Source: GCA-003244245 sp052390495 (GTDB lineage Bacteria > Actinomycetota > Actinomycetes > Mycobacteriales > Pseudonocardiaceae). Taken from it: a stretch of 30,956 nt of DNA. Position numbers and translations under genes: made by a program. Every line of letters starts with the position of its first letter. Position 1 is the stretch's first letter. The stretch lies in assembly GCA_052390495.1 (NCBI GenBank), contig JBQTGW010000278.1, positions 1 to 30,956 on the forward strand, in the 5' to 3' direction. Under the pieces are notes generated by a model. It searched no databases, was not told the DNA's origin, and worked only from the letters and a program-made list of their open reading frames with translations. Positions 7,833 to 15,766 of this stretch are shown piece after piece.

Positions 7833-8834
7833 CTACCCGCCCCACCGCAGCGCCGCGGTACGCACCGGCGCGTCCCACAGTCGCACGAGGTCGTCGTCCA
7901 CCTTGAGCAGTGTTACCGAGCACCCGGCCATCTCCAGACTGGTGAGGTAGGGGCCGACCAGTGACCGGGCGACCCGCACGCCTGCCTTGTCCAGGATCGT
8001 CGCCACCTCGTGGTACATGAGGTAGAGCTCGATCAGCGGGGTGCCACCCATCCCGTTGACGAAGGCGATGACGCCGTCGCCTCCGGTGAAGTCGAGGTCG
8101 GCGAGGATCGGGTCGAGCAGGTACTGGGCCACCTGCCTGGCGGGGGCCAGTGGCAGCCGTCGCCTGCCCGGCTCGCCGTGGATGCCGATGCCGACCTCGA
8201 TCTCGGTCTCCGGCAGGTCGAACGTCGGCTGACCTGCGGTGGGTACGGTGCACGAGGTCAGGGCCAGGCCCATGCTCCGGCCGCGGTCGTTGACCTTCCT
8301 TGCCACGTCGGCGACCTCGGTGAGGCTGCGGCCCTGCTCGGCTGCGGCGCCGGCGATCTTCTCCACCAGTACTGTGACGCCGACCCCACGCCGTCCGGCG
8401 GTGAAGAGGCTGTCCTGCACGGCGACGTCGTCAGCGGTGACCACGGCGACGACCTCGACACCGGTTTCGGCTGCGGCGAGCTCGGCGGCCATCTCGAAGT
8501 TCATGACGTCGCCGGTGTAGTTCTTCACGATGTGCAGGACCCCCGCGCCGCCGTCGACGTTATTCGTCGCCTCGAGTATCTGGCCGGGGACCGGCGAGGT
8601 GAACACTTCGCCTGCGCAGGCGGCATCGAGCATTCCGGGGCCGACGAACCCGCCGTGCAGTGGTTCGTGGCCCGAACCGCCCCCCGAGACGAGCCCGACC
8701 TTGCCCTGGATCGGGGCCGTACCGCGGTAGATGATCTTGTGGACGTGGTCGACGCGCAGCTCCGGGTGGGCGGCCGCCATGCCGCGTAGCGCGTCGGCGA
8801 CCACGTCGGCCGGATCGTTGATCAGCTTCTTCAC
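7833..8834 (-). CDS. dhaK: Dihydroxyacetone kinase substrate-binding subunit DhaK
   Basis: 333 residues from GTG 8834, chosen because it gives VKKLINDPADVV, aligning with the MKKLIND start of known DhaK proteins. The open frame to 8981 reads into an unrelated gene tail. The sugar-binding region shows GLVSGGGSGHEPLHGGFVG (about residues 42-60), and the His that covalently holds dihydroxyacetone lies in VGIGIHGEPG. It binds dihydroxyacetone in the cytoplasm and receives phosphate from DhaL, giving dihydroxyacetone phosphate for glycolysis. The ribosome site is not obvious. The leader around the start is duplicated at 9458-9480. Confidence 0.95.
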   Translation of the reverse strand: MKKLINDPADVVADALRGMAAAHPELRVDHVHKIIYRGTAPIQGKVGLVSGGGSGHEPLHGGFVGPGMLDAACAGEVFTSPVPGQILEATNNVDGGAGVLHIVKNYTGDVMNFEMAAELAAAETGVEVVAVVTADDVAVQDSLFTAGRRGVGVTVLVEKIAGAAAEQGRSLTEVADVARKVNDRGRSMGLALTSCTVPTAGQPTFDLPETEIEVGIGIHGEPGRRRLPLAPARQVAQYLLDPILADLDFTGGDGVIAFVNGMGGTPLIELYLMYHEVATILDKAGVRVARSLVGPYLTSLEMAGCSVTLLKVDDDLVRLWDAPVRTAALRWGG

Positions 8835-8854
8835 AAGGATGAAGGTACCCAATG
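8832..8854 (-). repeat. Copy 1 of a 23-bp direct repeat at the dhaK start
   Basis: 8832-8854 matches 9458-9480 at 21 of 23 positions in the same orientation. This copy contains the dhaK start codon, so the other is best read as the start of a lost second dhaK. Confidence 0.8.
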
Positions 8855-8886
8855 ACTCGCGGTGTAGCGCGACTTGATCATTCGCC

Positions 8887-8934
8887 CTAGTCGTGGCCCA
8901 GGTTGAGCAGTTTCCGCAACCGGGTTGGTCGCTG
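8887..8934 (-). pseudogene. Leftover 3' tail of a lost gene (copy a)
   Basis: Minus-strand codons encode RPTRLRKLLNLGHD and a TAG stop at 8887-8889. 41 of 48 bases match 14637-14684, which also ends in a stop. The ending resembles the C-terminus of the SEC-C protein at 10787 (QRLRELLRVQ), so both are probably tails of lost SEC-C relatives. Confidence 0.5.
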
Positions 8935-8978
8935 TGCTCCCGGACCTGAAGGTGATCGCCGGTGCGCAGATCGCAGGT

Positions 8979-9040
8979 CAAGCCGGCCGTGGACTGCCCG
9001 GCGCGCTGGGCGTGCAGGCGAGTGGCCTCAACATCGTCAA
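8979..9040 (-). pseudogene. 62-bp fragment of the SEC-C gene C-terminus
   Basis: Nearly identical to 10829-10890 in the SEC-C gene and reading DDVEATRLHAQRAGQSTAGL on the minus strand. It is fused on one side to the copy of the dhaM-linked unknown gene and on the other to non-matching sequence. The high identity suggests a recent duplication. Confidence 0.75.
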
Positions 9041-9042
9041 CT

Positions 9043-9480
9043 GTGCGGGTTCGTCGAGGGCCGCGCGGCCGGTTGCGGTCAGGGTGAGCCGGCGCTTTCG
9101 GACGGCGATCAGGCGGGCCCGGGTGGCGAGATCACGGACCTCGACGACCTCGACGACGTCGGTCTCCCGGCGGATGGTGAAGGCGGGCAGGCCCCAGCCG
9201 AACCGCGCCGCAGCCAGGCGTCGACCAGGTCGCGCTGGGTTGCTCGCCATCCCTGCCCGGCGGGGGTGAAGGCGTCGGCGTCCAGCGCGGACTCCAGCAT
9301 GCGCTCGGCCGCATCGAGAACCGCGGCTTCGTCGCGACCCATGATCGGCGCCCAGGTGAGAGTGGGGGTGTCCGGTGGCTGCACGCCGGTGACCCGCATC
9401 GCTCGTCGGTAGGCGGCGATCCCGGCTGTGCGCGCCGCGCACCACGGAGATCGTGCACACGAGGATGAACGTACCCAATG
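9043..9480 (-). pseudogene. Collapsed second copy of the dhaK-dhaL-dhaM-orf423 operon
   Basis: Read on the minus strand from 9480: the first 23 bases match the dhaK start (GTFILV). Next comes a short match to the 3' end of dhaM (VVRGAHSRD against MVRGVHSRD). Then 9425-9212 matches residues about 100-170 of the unknown protein coupled to dhaM (AAYRRAM to DLVDAWLR), and 9205-9043 matches its winged-helix segment (FGWGLPAF to GRAALDEPAQL). The order equals that of the intact operon, so this is a duplicate that lost dhaK, dhaL and most of dhaM, plus an internal piece of the last gene. It should not make a product. Confidence 0.75.
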
Positions 9481-9529
9481 CTCGGCCACGAACGCCTGCG
9501 CTGAGCAGCTGGCCAGGCCGGCCCGGTTG

Positions 9530-10585
9530 CTAGGCTGAGAGACTGGCCCAGATCAGCAGGCCCACGACTGTGGCGATGATTGAAATCGCGAGCGCCGTAT
9601 CGGCCAGCGGTTGCTTCCGCGACTTGGCCACGGCGGCGCAGACGATCCCGCCCATACCGATGAACGGAAGGAGTAAGCCGGCCGCACCGAGCACAATTCC
9701 CCAGATCGCGACCTGCTGGCCGGCGGGCTGAGTAGGCGGCGAGGTGACGGGCGGGGCCCCGGGTCCGTACAAGGGTGGCGATCCGTACCACGGGGGTTGC
9801 TGTGGTCGATCCGTCTGATAGGACGGCCAGCCGGGCGGCGCCGTCGACGATCCCGACGGCGGGTTTGGCGTGGTTGTTGGCTGCGACTGGGAAGCCACCC
9901 TCGTCAATGTTGCGGTGTCGTCGTGTTTCGCCGTGTCGTCGTACTGTCGCAACAAGGCGTCAATCTCGCTCACCACGCGGAAGGTGACGTCCGACCGCGA
10001 CCGCAGGCGGCGTAGGAGCGCACCCAGGTCGGCTTGAACGCCGTCGTCGTCCTCGATCTGCAAGCTGTCGCGAAGCTGGGCCACGATCGCCAGCTGGTCG
10101 GTGGGCTGCAGGGTGGGGGAGTCGATCCGCGTCGACAGGCGCATGAGGTACTCGTAGGGAATCGGCGGTGGCTCTGGCAGCGGATCGGGAAGCTCTCCAC
10201 GCCGTGCCGCGCCGTCCTGCAGGGCAGCGACGAGGGCGATGCCCACCGTCGCTGTGGGGTCGCGGTAGTCGATAATCTGGATCTGCGCGATCGGCGCGAG
10301 GCGTGGGCTGTCCACCGGAGCGATCTGCACTGGGACCACCGGAAGGCCGAGTGCCTTGGCGTACTCGAGTTCGGCAACGCACGGTTTCGACCGCAGCGAG
10401 TTGTCCGACAGCGCCAGGACGAAGACGTCACACTGCCGGATCTGCTGCAGAATTTCCCGCCACCAGCTGTCTCCGCCGGTCAGGTCCTGATCGACCCACA
10501 CGGCGTGCCTGGCCGCCTCGAGGTCCCTGACCAGAGGCTTTACCGAAGCGTTGTCCTTACTGGAGTAGCTGATGAAGAGCCGCAT
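9530..10585 (-). CDS. TIR-domain protein with Pro-rich linker and membrane tail (copy A)
   Basis: 351 residues from ATG 10585, behind GGGAGGGG. Residues 1-130 are a TIR domain: MRLFISYSSKD, then WVDQDLTGGDSWWREI, then LALSDNSLRSKPCVAELEYA. Glu72 is in the position of the catalytic Glu of NAD-cleaving TIR domains. Residues about 150-240 are a helical, acidic region, about 240-290 a Pro/Gln/Tyr-rich linker, and the last 60 form two hydrophobic helices (WGIVLGAAGLLLPFIGMGGI and ALAISIIATVVGLLIWASL). It therefore looks like an inner-membrane-anchored TIR effector facing the cytoplasm. NADase activity is inferred only from the motif. Paralogue at 16206-17282. Confidence 0.85.
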   Translation of the reverse strand: MRLFISYSSKDNASVKPLVRDLEAARHAVWVDQDLTGGDSWWREILQQIRQCDVFVLALSDNSLRSKPCVAELEYAKALGLPVVPVQIAPVDSPRLAPIAQIQIIDYRDPTATVGIALVAALQDGAARRGELPDPLPEPPPIPYEYLMRLSTRIDSPTLQPTDQLAIVAQLRDSLQIEDDDGVQADLGALLRRLRSRSDVTFRVVSEIDALLRQYDDTAKHDDTATLTRVASQSQPTTTPNPPSGSSTAPPGWPSYQTDRPQQPPWYGSPPLYGPGAPPVTSPPTQPAGQQVAIWGIVLGAAGLLLPFIGMGGIVCAAVAKSRKQPLADTALAISIIATVVGLLIWASLSA

Positions 10586-10696
10586 AGCCCCTCCCGGTGC
10601 TGTAGGCGGTAAGCGTAAAGCGTGTAGCTCGATCGTGGCACGGTGCGAGCAAGAGAGCACTGTACGAATCATGGCTGCGGTCGGTGATCCCCGGAG

Positions 10697-10765
10697 TCAT
10701 GCCGCCTGGGCGAGCCCGAGCATGTCGTAATCGATATCGTCAGCGACGTACCTGATGTTGCTCAC
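10697..10765 (-). CDS. Possible 22-residue ORF or gene tail
   Basis: GTG 10765 to TGA 10697 gives MSNIRYVADDIDYDMLGLAQ plus two Ala. It begins 22 bases after the SEC-C stop and precedes the TIR gene. The acidic, ordered composition is protein-like, but there is no strong ribosome site. It may be a microprotein or the end of a deleted gene. Confidence 0.25.
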   Translation of the reverse strand: MSNIRYVADDIDYDMLGLAQAA

Positions 10766-10786
10766 CCGGCTTGATCGCAAGTCCAC

Positions 10787-12511
10787 TCACTGGACGCGAA
10801 GAAGCTCTCGCAATCGCTGGGAGTCCATCAAGCCGGCCGTGGACTGCCCGGCGCGCTGGGCGTGCAGGCGGGTGGCCTCCACATCGTCGATCATGCTGCG
10901 AAGCTCGGCCAGGATTGCGGGGTCGGTGGAGGTGGCGGCTTCGCGCGGCGTCAGGTCACCGATCACACCGGGAGTGTCGAGCCAGCCTGCTTCGGTGTCC
11001 CGGCTCAACCGCTCAGCGGCTGTGACTGCGCTGCCGGATGCGCTGCCCTCGGGCTCGGGGGTCAAGTAGTAGCTCTCCATGATGACGCTTCGGGCGTCCC
11101 GGCCGTCGGGGTCGGGACTGCGGCGCTCGGCGCGGCGGTCCCGTTCGACGGCGTCGGGGGCGGCGTCGCGCAGGATCGCCTCGAGCTCGGCGATCCGGGC
11201 CGGGGAGTTCGCGGTGACGGTGAAGTCCTCGCCATCCCGGTGGATCGCCCCGAGGTGCAGCAGCCGTCCGTCCGGTTCGGCCCGCTGCCAGGCGACGACC
11301 CCGTCGCCGGTCTGGGTCAGCCGCTGGGTGAGCTGGTCGAAGGTGTGCTGGGCGCGGGGCACGCGGTAGGTGACGCGGCAGTCATGGACGTCGTCACCGT
11401 CGCTGTTGCGGATCTGGACCGGGGGCTCCGGCGCGAAGAAGTTCGCGAGCTGCTCGATCGAGGGGTCCGCGGCGAGCAGGTCAGCCAGGGCGCGGCGGCG
11501 GTGGCGCGGAATGGGCACCGGCCGGGTCACCATGCGCGGCACGTCGGCGTCGTCCAGGACCCGGCCGCAGTACAGCTCCAGCCGCTGGGCGGACTGCGAG
11601 AACAGCTCGTCGGCCAGCTGGATCGGCTCCCCGTCCGGCAGGGCGCGCACCGTGACGCCGGTCCCGCGCTGTACGTCCAGCACCTCGTAGAGGGCGGGGG
11701 ACACCTGCCGCCAGATCTCGATGAGATCACGTTCGTCGGGGCGCAGCCAGTGTCCCCGGGCGGCGAGGAACTTGTCGACCAGGCCGCCGGGGAAGAGCGC
11801 GAGATCCAGGCAGAACATCCCGCCCTGCGGGGTGTCCTCGGTCTGGGGCGTGTCCTCGGTCTGGCTGCTTGGCGTTGTGTTGCTCCCCGCACGGCCGGGT
11901 GCGCGCTCCGCGTAGGTGCCCAGCAGTGCGCCGACGAGCTGGGCGCGCGCCGTCAGCGGAGGCGCGCCCTCGCGCAGGCAGCAGGCTTTGAACTTGCGGC
12001 CGGACCCGCACGGGCAAGGGTCGTTGCGGGGGACGTTGCCCACGGTGACAGCGAGCGCCTCGGACAACCCCGCGCGCAGTGGGCTGGGACGCTCAGCGCG
12101 CCGCAGGTACCGGTCAGCGGTGGGATAGTCGCCGCGCGCGGCGGCGTACTCGGCGCCGTCGTGCAGGGCCGACTCCAGGCCCGGACGGTGGCTCAGCGCC
12201 TCCTCGATCAGCCTGCGAGCCGCCTCGGCGTCCCCGGCGCCTTCGGCGGCGCGGGCGGCGAGGAGCGTGACGGCGGCCCTGGTCTCCCTACGGCGCGCCT
12301 GCGACCGCAGCGCCGTCAGCTGCGGTTCGACCGTGGCGCCCCGTGCGGTGTGGCATTCGACCCGGTCGGCGACCGATCTCAGTACGTCATCCGAGGCTGC
12401 GGCCAGTGCGTCAAGGAGAAACAGGGTCTGGTCATCGTCCAGCGGCTTGTCGCCGAGGAGCATTCCGGCGACGGTCTCGACATCGGCCAGGACTTCGGTC
12501 TCGGTAGTCAT
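10787..12511 (-). CDS. SEC-C motif protein with helical repeats and MbcA/ParS-like C-terminus (copy A)
   Basis: 574 residues from ATG 12511. Residues 1-155 are helical with a TPR-like stretch (LSHRPGLESALHDGAEYAAA). Residues 160-178 carry the SEC-C zinc motif (NDPCPCGSGRKFKACC), known from SecA tails and many stand-alone proteins. A large unclassified region follows. Near the end WLDTPGVIGDLTPREAA resembles the MbcA/ParS toxin-binding pattern. No ribosome site is seen. TACTCT 10-15 bases upstream could be a -10 box for a leaderless message. An 18-bp tandem repeat (QTEDTP twice) replaces normal sequence at about residue 210. Downstream in the same direction is the TIR gene. Function is unknown. 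Confidence 0.75.
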   Translation of the reverse strand: MTTETEVLADVETVAGMLLGDKPLDDDQTLFLLDALAAASDDVLRSVADRVECHTARGATVEPQLTALRSQARRRETRAAVTLLAARAAEGAGDAEAARRLIEEALSHRPGLESALHDGAEYAAARGDYPTADRYLRRAERPSPLRAGLSEALAVTVGNVPRNDPCPCGSGRKFKACCLREGAPPLTARAQLVGALLGTYAERAPGRAGSNTTPSSQTEDTPQTEDTPQGGMFCLDLALFPGGLVDKFLAARGHWLRPDERDLIEIWRQVSPALYEVLDVQRGTGVTVRALPDGEPIQLADELFSQSAQRLELYCGRVLDDADVPRMVTRPVPIPRHRRRALADLLAADPSIEQLANFFAPEPPVQIRNSDGDDVHDCRVTYRVPRAQHTFDQLTQRLTQTGDGVVAWQRAEPDGRLLHLGAIHRDGEDFTVTANSPARIAELEAILRDAAPDAVERDRRAERRSPDPDGRDARSVIMESYYLTPEPEGSASGSAVTAAERLSRDTEAGWLDTPGVIGDLTPREAATSTDPAILAELRSMIDDVEATRLHAQRAGQSTAGLMDSQRLRELLRVQ

Positions 12512-12593
12512 CAACGCAGAGTAGCCGACCCTGATGGAAACCGCGTGCGCCCCCGACTCCAGCCTCCCACCGCGGGGAGTGTGCCCGGTCGTG

Positions 12594-12634
12594 CCCCGAG
12601 ATCGTGAGGTTGATCGAGGACCAGACCTGACAGG
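12594..12634 (+). pseudogene. 3' tail of a second copy of the 78-residue gene
   Basis: Plus-strand codons CPEIVRLIEDQT-stop, with the following 15 or so bases, match the end of the gene at 15150-15386 (RPEAVRSIEGQA-stop) closely at DNA level. The 5' part is missing, cut near the start of the SEC-C gene. Confidence 0.6.
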
Positions 12635-12668
12635 CGGAGCGTCCAGAGTATAAGCAGCGCTCCACATA

Positions 12669-12710
12669 ATTCGAGCCACACCGGCTGCGAAGCACCGGAA
12701 TGGCTCGAAT
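12669..12710. terminator. Strong inverted repeat downstream of the lectin gene
   Basis: Perfect 10-bp arms (ATTCGAGCCA at 12669-12678, TGGCTCGAAT at 12701-12710) enclose a further CCGG pairing and a GCGA-capped stem. It lies between the lectin stop (12751) and the upstream region of the SEC-C gene, so it probably ends lectin transcription. No U run follows. Confidence 0.5.
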
Positions 12711-12750
12711 CAGTTAGACTTTTGCGGCAACCGGGTCGATGACATCGAGA

Positions 12751-13161
12751 TTAGTGCCAGATGGTTTCGGCTGGGTAGTAGCCTCCGATGCATGACCAGC
12801 TCACAAGGCGGCCACGATCGTCCCCAAGGCAATAGTTCGGGCTCTCGTTGATAAACCTGATTCCGCCGTCGGGCACCTCGCCGACATACCAGCTCTGAGA
12901 CCGGGTGGAGTCGCAGCGGGCGATGCCTATCCCGATCGATCTGGTATCGAGGATGCACCCGCCGGTCGCGACATTGCGCAGCTGACGGGTCCCGTCAGCC
13001 CAGGCGCGGACGTTCCACTGCTGATGACGCCCGTAATTGCAGCCATAGGTACGCAGCCCGAACTCGACGCTGTCGTCCAAGCACCAGCCGGTGTTCTCGT
13101 TGCGGAAGGTCTGGACGGACTGAGTCTCGCTCGTCATCGCCACGGTCGGACCCACCAGCAC
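12751..13161 (-). CDS. Ricin-type beta-trefoil lectin domain, lacking its signal peptide start
   Basis: About 129-136 residues depending on start (13161 or ATG 13137). Three trefoil repeats are visible through their Q-x-W signatures: QQWNV, QSWYV and the final ETIWH. Paired Cys lie in NTGWCLDD, YGCNYG, GGCILD, ARCDS, NYCLGDD and SWSCIG. Such domains bind galactose-type sugars in secreted proteins. The start has no Lys/Arg n-region. The preceding GVLVGPTVAMT looks like the end of a signal peptide, and upstream of it lies the truncated end of the SEC-C gene. The gene was probably cut inside its signal sequence, so export is doubtful unless it starts elsewhere. Confidence 0.75.
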   Translation of the reverse strand: MLVGPTVAMTSETQSVQTFRNENTGWCLDDSVEFGLRTYGCNYGRHQQWNVRAWADGTRQLRNVATGGCILDTRSIGIGIARCDSTRSQSWYVGEVPDGGIRFINESPNYCLGDDRGRLVSWSCIGGYYPAETIWH

Positions 13162-14627
13162 CCCGCGATGGCCTCGGGCTCGCCCCCGGCTTCCTCCGCA
13201 TCGACGAAGTAGGACTCCATGATGAGGGTTCGGGCCTCGCGGTCGTCGGGCTCCGGGCTGACCCGGTCAGCGCGCCGGTCGCATTCGACGGCATCTGGGG
13301 CGACGCCGCGCAAGACGTCCGCAAGTTCGGTGAGACGGGCCGGGGAGTTGGCGGTGACGGTGAAGTCAGCACCATCCCGGTGGATCTCGCCGAGGCTGAG
13401 CACCCGCCCGTCGGGCAGGGGCCGGTGCCAGGCGACGAGGTCCTCGCCGGTCTGGGTCAGCTGCTGCGCTAGGCGGTCGAAAGTCCGCTGAGGGTGGGGC
13501 ACGTGGTAGGTAACGCGGCAGTCATACAGGTCGTCGCCGTCACTGTTACGAAGCTGGACCGGTGGTTCGGGACCGAAGAAGTCCGCGATCTGTTCGTTCG
13601 ACGGGCCTGTGGCGAGCAGGTCGATCAGGGCGCGACGGCGGTGCCGGGCGACACGGACGGGCAGCGCCAGCATCCGGGGGGTGGTGCCGTCGTGTAGCAG
13701 CCGGCCGCAGAACAGCTCCAGCCGTGGGGCGGAGTGCGAGAAGAGCTTGTCGGCCAGGTAGATCGGGTCCCCGTCCGGGAGCGCGCGCAGGGTGACGCCG
13801 GTGCCGCGCTGTACGTCCACCGACTCGTGCAGCGTGACGGGGATCTTGCGCCAGTCATCGATGAGGGCCCGCTCGTCGGGACGTAGCCAGTGACCTCGGG
13901 CGGCGAGGAACTTTTCGACCAGGCAACCCTGGAAGAGGGCGAGATCCAGGAAGAACATCGCGTACCACTCGCCGTCCTCGGCGCGGTCCAGCAGCGGTTT
14001 GATGATCTCTATGCCGGGAGCGCGCTCACCATAGCTGCCCAGCAGTGCGTAGACGAGCTGGACGCGCACGGCCAGCGTAGGCGTCGCGTTGTGTCGGCAG
14101 CAGGTCTTGAACTTGCGACCCGACCCACACGGACAGGGGCTGTTGCGGGGGACGTCGACCGCGGCGGTGAGGATCTCGGTGAGCCCCGGTTGCAGCGTGT
14201 CGGGGAGCTGGGCGCGCCGCAGGTAGCCGTCGGCGGCGAGGTAGTCACCGCGGGCGGCGGCGTACTGGGCGGCATCGTGCAGGGCCGGCTCCAGATTGGG
14301 GCGGTGGGTCAGTGCCTCGCTGATCAGGTCGCTGGCTGCTACGGAGTCCCCGGCACCTTCAGCGGCGCGTGCGGCCAGGAGGGCGACAGCACCCTGGACG
14401 CGCTTGCCGCGAGCCTGTGACCCCAGCGCTCGCAGCAGCGGGTCGGCTGTACCGCCTCGGGCGGTGTGGCATTCGATGCGGCCGGACACGAAAGCCAAGG
14501 CCTCGTCGGGAGCCGAGGCCAGTACGTCGAGGATGAACCTGGTCTGGTCTCCGTCCGGTGATTCGGTGCTGGTGAGAATGCGGGCGATCGTCTCGCCATC
14601 GACAACCAGATCGGTCTTGCCAGGCAT
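13134..14627 (-). CDS. SEC-C motif protein (copy B), C-terminally truncated
   Basis: 497 residues from ATG 14627, preceded by GGTGG and by TAGGGT, a possible -10 box. It aligns with copy A from the first residue through IMESY near residue 475: helical N-terminus (LTHRPNLEPALHDAAQYAAA), SEC-C motif at 159-177 (NSPCPCGSGRKFKTCC), then the shared large region. It lacks the last 80 or so residues of copy A, including the MbcA/ParS-like part. Instead it ends GGEPEAIAGCWWVRPWR, which is out-of-frame lectin-gene sequence. Its stop overlaps the lectin start. Activity without the C-terminal part is uncertain. Confidence 0.75.
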   Translation of the reverse strand: MPGKTDLVVDGETIARILTSTESPDGDQTRFILDVLASAPDEALAFVSGRIECHTARGGTADPLLRALGSQARGKRVQGAVALLAARAAEGAGDSVAASDLISEALTHRPNLEPALHDAAQYAAARGDYLAADGYLRRAQLPDTLQPGLTEILTAAVDVPRNSPCPCGSGRKFKTCCRHNATPTLAVRVQLVYALLGSYGERAPGIEIIKPLLDRAEDGEWYAMFFLDLALFQGCLVEKFLAARGHWLRPDERALIDDWRKIPVTLHESVDVQRGTGVTLRALPDGDPIYLADKLFSHSAPRLELFCGRLLHDGTTPRMLALPVRVARHRRRALIDLLATGPSNEQIADFFGPEPPVQLRNSDGDDLYDCRVTYHVPHPQRTFDRLAQQLTQTGEDLVAWHRPLPDGRVLSLGEIHRDGADFTVTANSPARLTELADVLRGVAPDAVECDRRADRVSPEPDDREARTLIMESYFVDAEEAGGEPEAIAGCWWVRPWR

Positions 14628-14636
14628 CGATCCACC

Positions 14637-14684
14637 CTAGTCCCGGCCCAGATTGAGCAGTTCCCCCAACCGGGTCGGTCGCAG
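14637..14684 (-). pseudogene. Leftover 3' tail of a lost gene (copy b)
   Basis: Encodes RPTRLGELLNLGRD and TAG at 14637-14639. It matches 8887-8934 at 41 of 48 bases. Its stop codon lies inside the putative -10 box of SEC-C copy B, so the tail now serves as upstream sequence. Confidence 0.5.
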
Positions 14685-14733
14685 ACCTATGCCAATACTC
14701 CGCCGATCAGTTGATGGACTCGCCGTCCGGAAC

Positions 14734-14988
14734 TCAGTCGGCCGTGCCTGCCGGCACTATCCACTCACCTGACTGGCCGGTCACCGAGGCGACGAGGTCG
14801 AAGTCGCCGTCGTAGTGCAGCACTGTTAGCCCAGCTTCCTTGGCCGCCGCCGCAACAAGCAGATCGGCCACGCCGACCGCACGATGTTGCCCCCGTTCGA
14901 CCAGCCGCCGCTGCGTGTCGCGGGCGCCCTGCTCGGCTCGAACCGGCAGCACGATCCGGACCAGCCGGTCGAGCAGCCCGAGGATGTC
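14734..14988 (-). pseudogene. 5'-truncated VapC-type PIN-domain toxin
   Basis: The last 84 residues of a PIN-domain protein: RRLVERGQHRAVGVADLLVA, then TVLHYDGDFDLVASVTG, ending in a normal stop. The two C-terminal Asp positions are present, but the N-terminal strand with the first catalytic Asp and the conserved Glu are gone. Upstream of about 14988 the frame is Arg/Pro-rich junk. No antitoxin gene is next to it. It is probably non-functional and distinct from the intact VapC at 18467. Confidence 0.75.
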
Positions 14989-15149
14989 GTCATGATCGCT
15001 CGTGGAACGGCCCGAGAAGCGGTCTGCCGGCCGCAGCCGCGTCGGTGGCGGCGCAGCGCGGGGTGGACGAGCCCAGCATCCGGTGGGCCGAGCCGCGCCG
15101 TACGCTGCACTGGGTGCAATGTGCAATTGGGTATGGGAAGAAGCCGAAG

Positions 15150-15386
15150 GTGAACCCAGCAGAGAACCAGGCCTGGATCGAGGCTCGCCGACGCCATCGG
15201 CTCTCGACTGTGCACGTGCAGATGGCACGCGAGCTTGGGCTGAATCCGAGGAAGCTCAGCAAGATTAACAATCATCGCCAGGAGCCCTGGAAGGCTCCGC
15301 TGCCTGTGTTCATCGAACAGCTCTATGCCAAGCGGTTCGGCCGGTCACGCCCCGAGGCCGTGAGGTCGATCGAGGGCCAGGCCTGA
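15150..15386 (+). CDS. 78-residue conserved actinobacterial protein of unknown function
   Basis: GTG 15150 is chosen because the product then begins VNPAENQAWIEARRRHRLS, like small actinobacterial hypotheticals I recall with NPAQ-type starts. The longer frame from 15045 reads through unrelated sequence. The protein is basic and has NPRKLSKINNHRQEPWKAPL in the middle, with a helical, HTH-like pattern before it (VHVQMARELG). DNA binding is possible but unproven. A purine stretch lies upstream. A second copy of its tail is at 12594-12634. Confidence 0.65.
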   Translation: MNPAENQAWIEARRRHRLSTVHVQMARELGLNPRKLSKINNHRQEPWKAPLPVFIEQLYAKRFGRSRPEAVRSIEGQA

Positions 15387-15497
15387 CGGGCAGAGCGTCC
15401 TTCGTCTCCTCGTCCGAGTCTGGTCCGCGGTATTCAGCCTGGGGATGCCTGCTTTGCTCGCCGCAGTTCAGATTTAGCTGGCGACGCCTCCCCCGAG

Positions 15498-15608
15498 CGC
15501 CATTCGGCACCGAATCGCGGTCTGGGGGCGAGGCTGGACAGCCATTCGGAGTCTCACAGCGGTTTTGGGCACCCCGTAGACCGCTATTCGGAGCCGAATC
15601 GTGGTCCG
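15498..15608. repeat. Three spaced repeats with ATTCGG-NN-CCGAAT palindromes
   Basis: Palindromes at 15502-15515 and 15586-15599 share flanks (CGC/CGCT before, CG-GG-TC after). A third unit at 15541-15568 keeps the left arm ATTCGGAG and the right flank AGCGG but has lost the right half of the palindrome. Units are about 27 bp, spaced 41-43 bp. The pattern fits a dispersed intergenic element or a set of binding sites; nothing else in this 380-base gap (15387-15766) looks coding. Confidence 0.6.
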
Positions 15609-15766
15609 CGCGGGCAGGGTGGCGATCACCTGGTGGGGCGGATCAGCACACGATGCGTCACGCGGCGGCGCGGGGGTGATCGGTGTTCGGGTTCACGCTG
15701 CGGTCAATGCCTGTACTGGGCTGCGTAATACTTGGGCCACGGCGCCAGAGGTGCGCCACCACGACG

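Noticed and set aside
8832..9480. 23-bp repeats as target duplication of an IS element
   Set aside because: There is no transposase or inverted terminal repeat, and the left copy is the real dhaK start, so duplication of the operon explains it better.
10862..12607. 581-codon plus-strand open frame
   Set aside because: It is the antisense shadow of the SEC-C gene; Gly/Val/Gln-rich with no motif.
12669..12710. tRNA-like arm from the GGCTCGAAT sequence
   Set aside because: No acceptor, anticodon or D-arm around it; a simple hairpin explains it.
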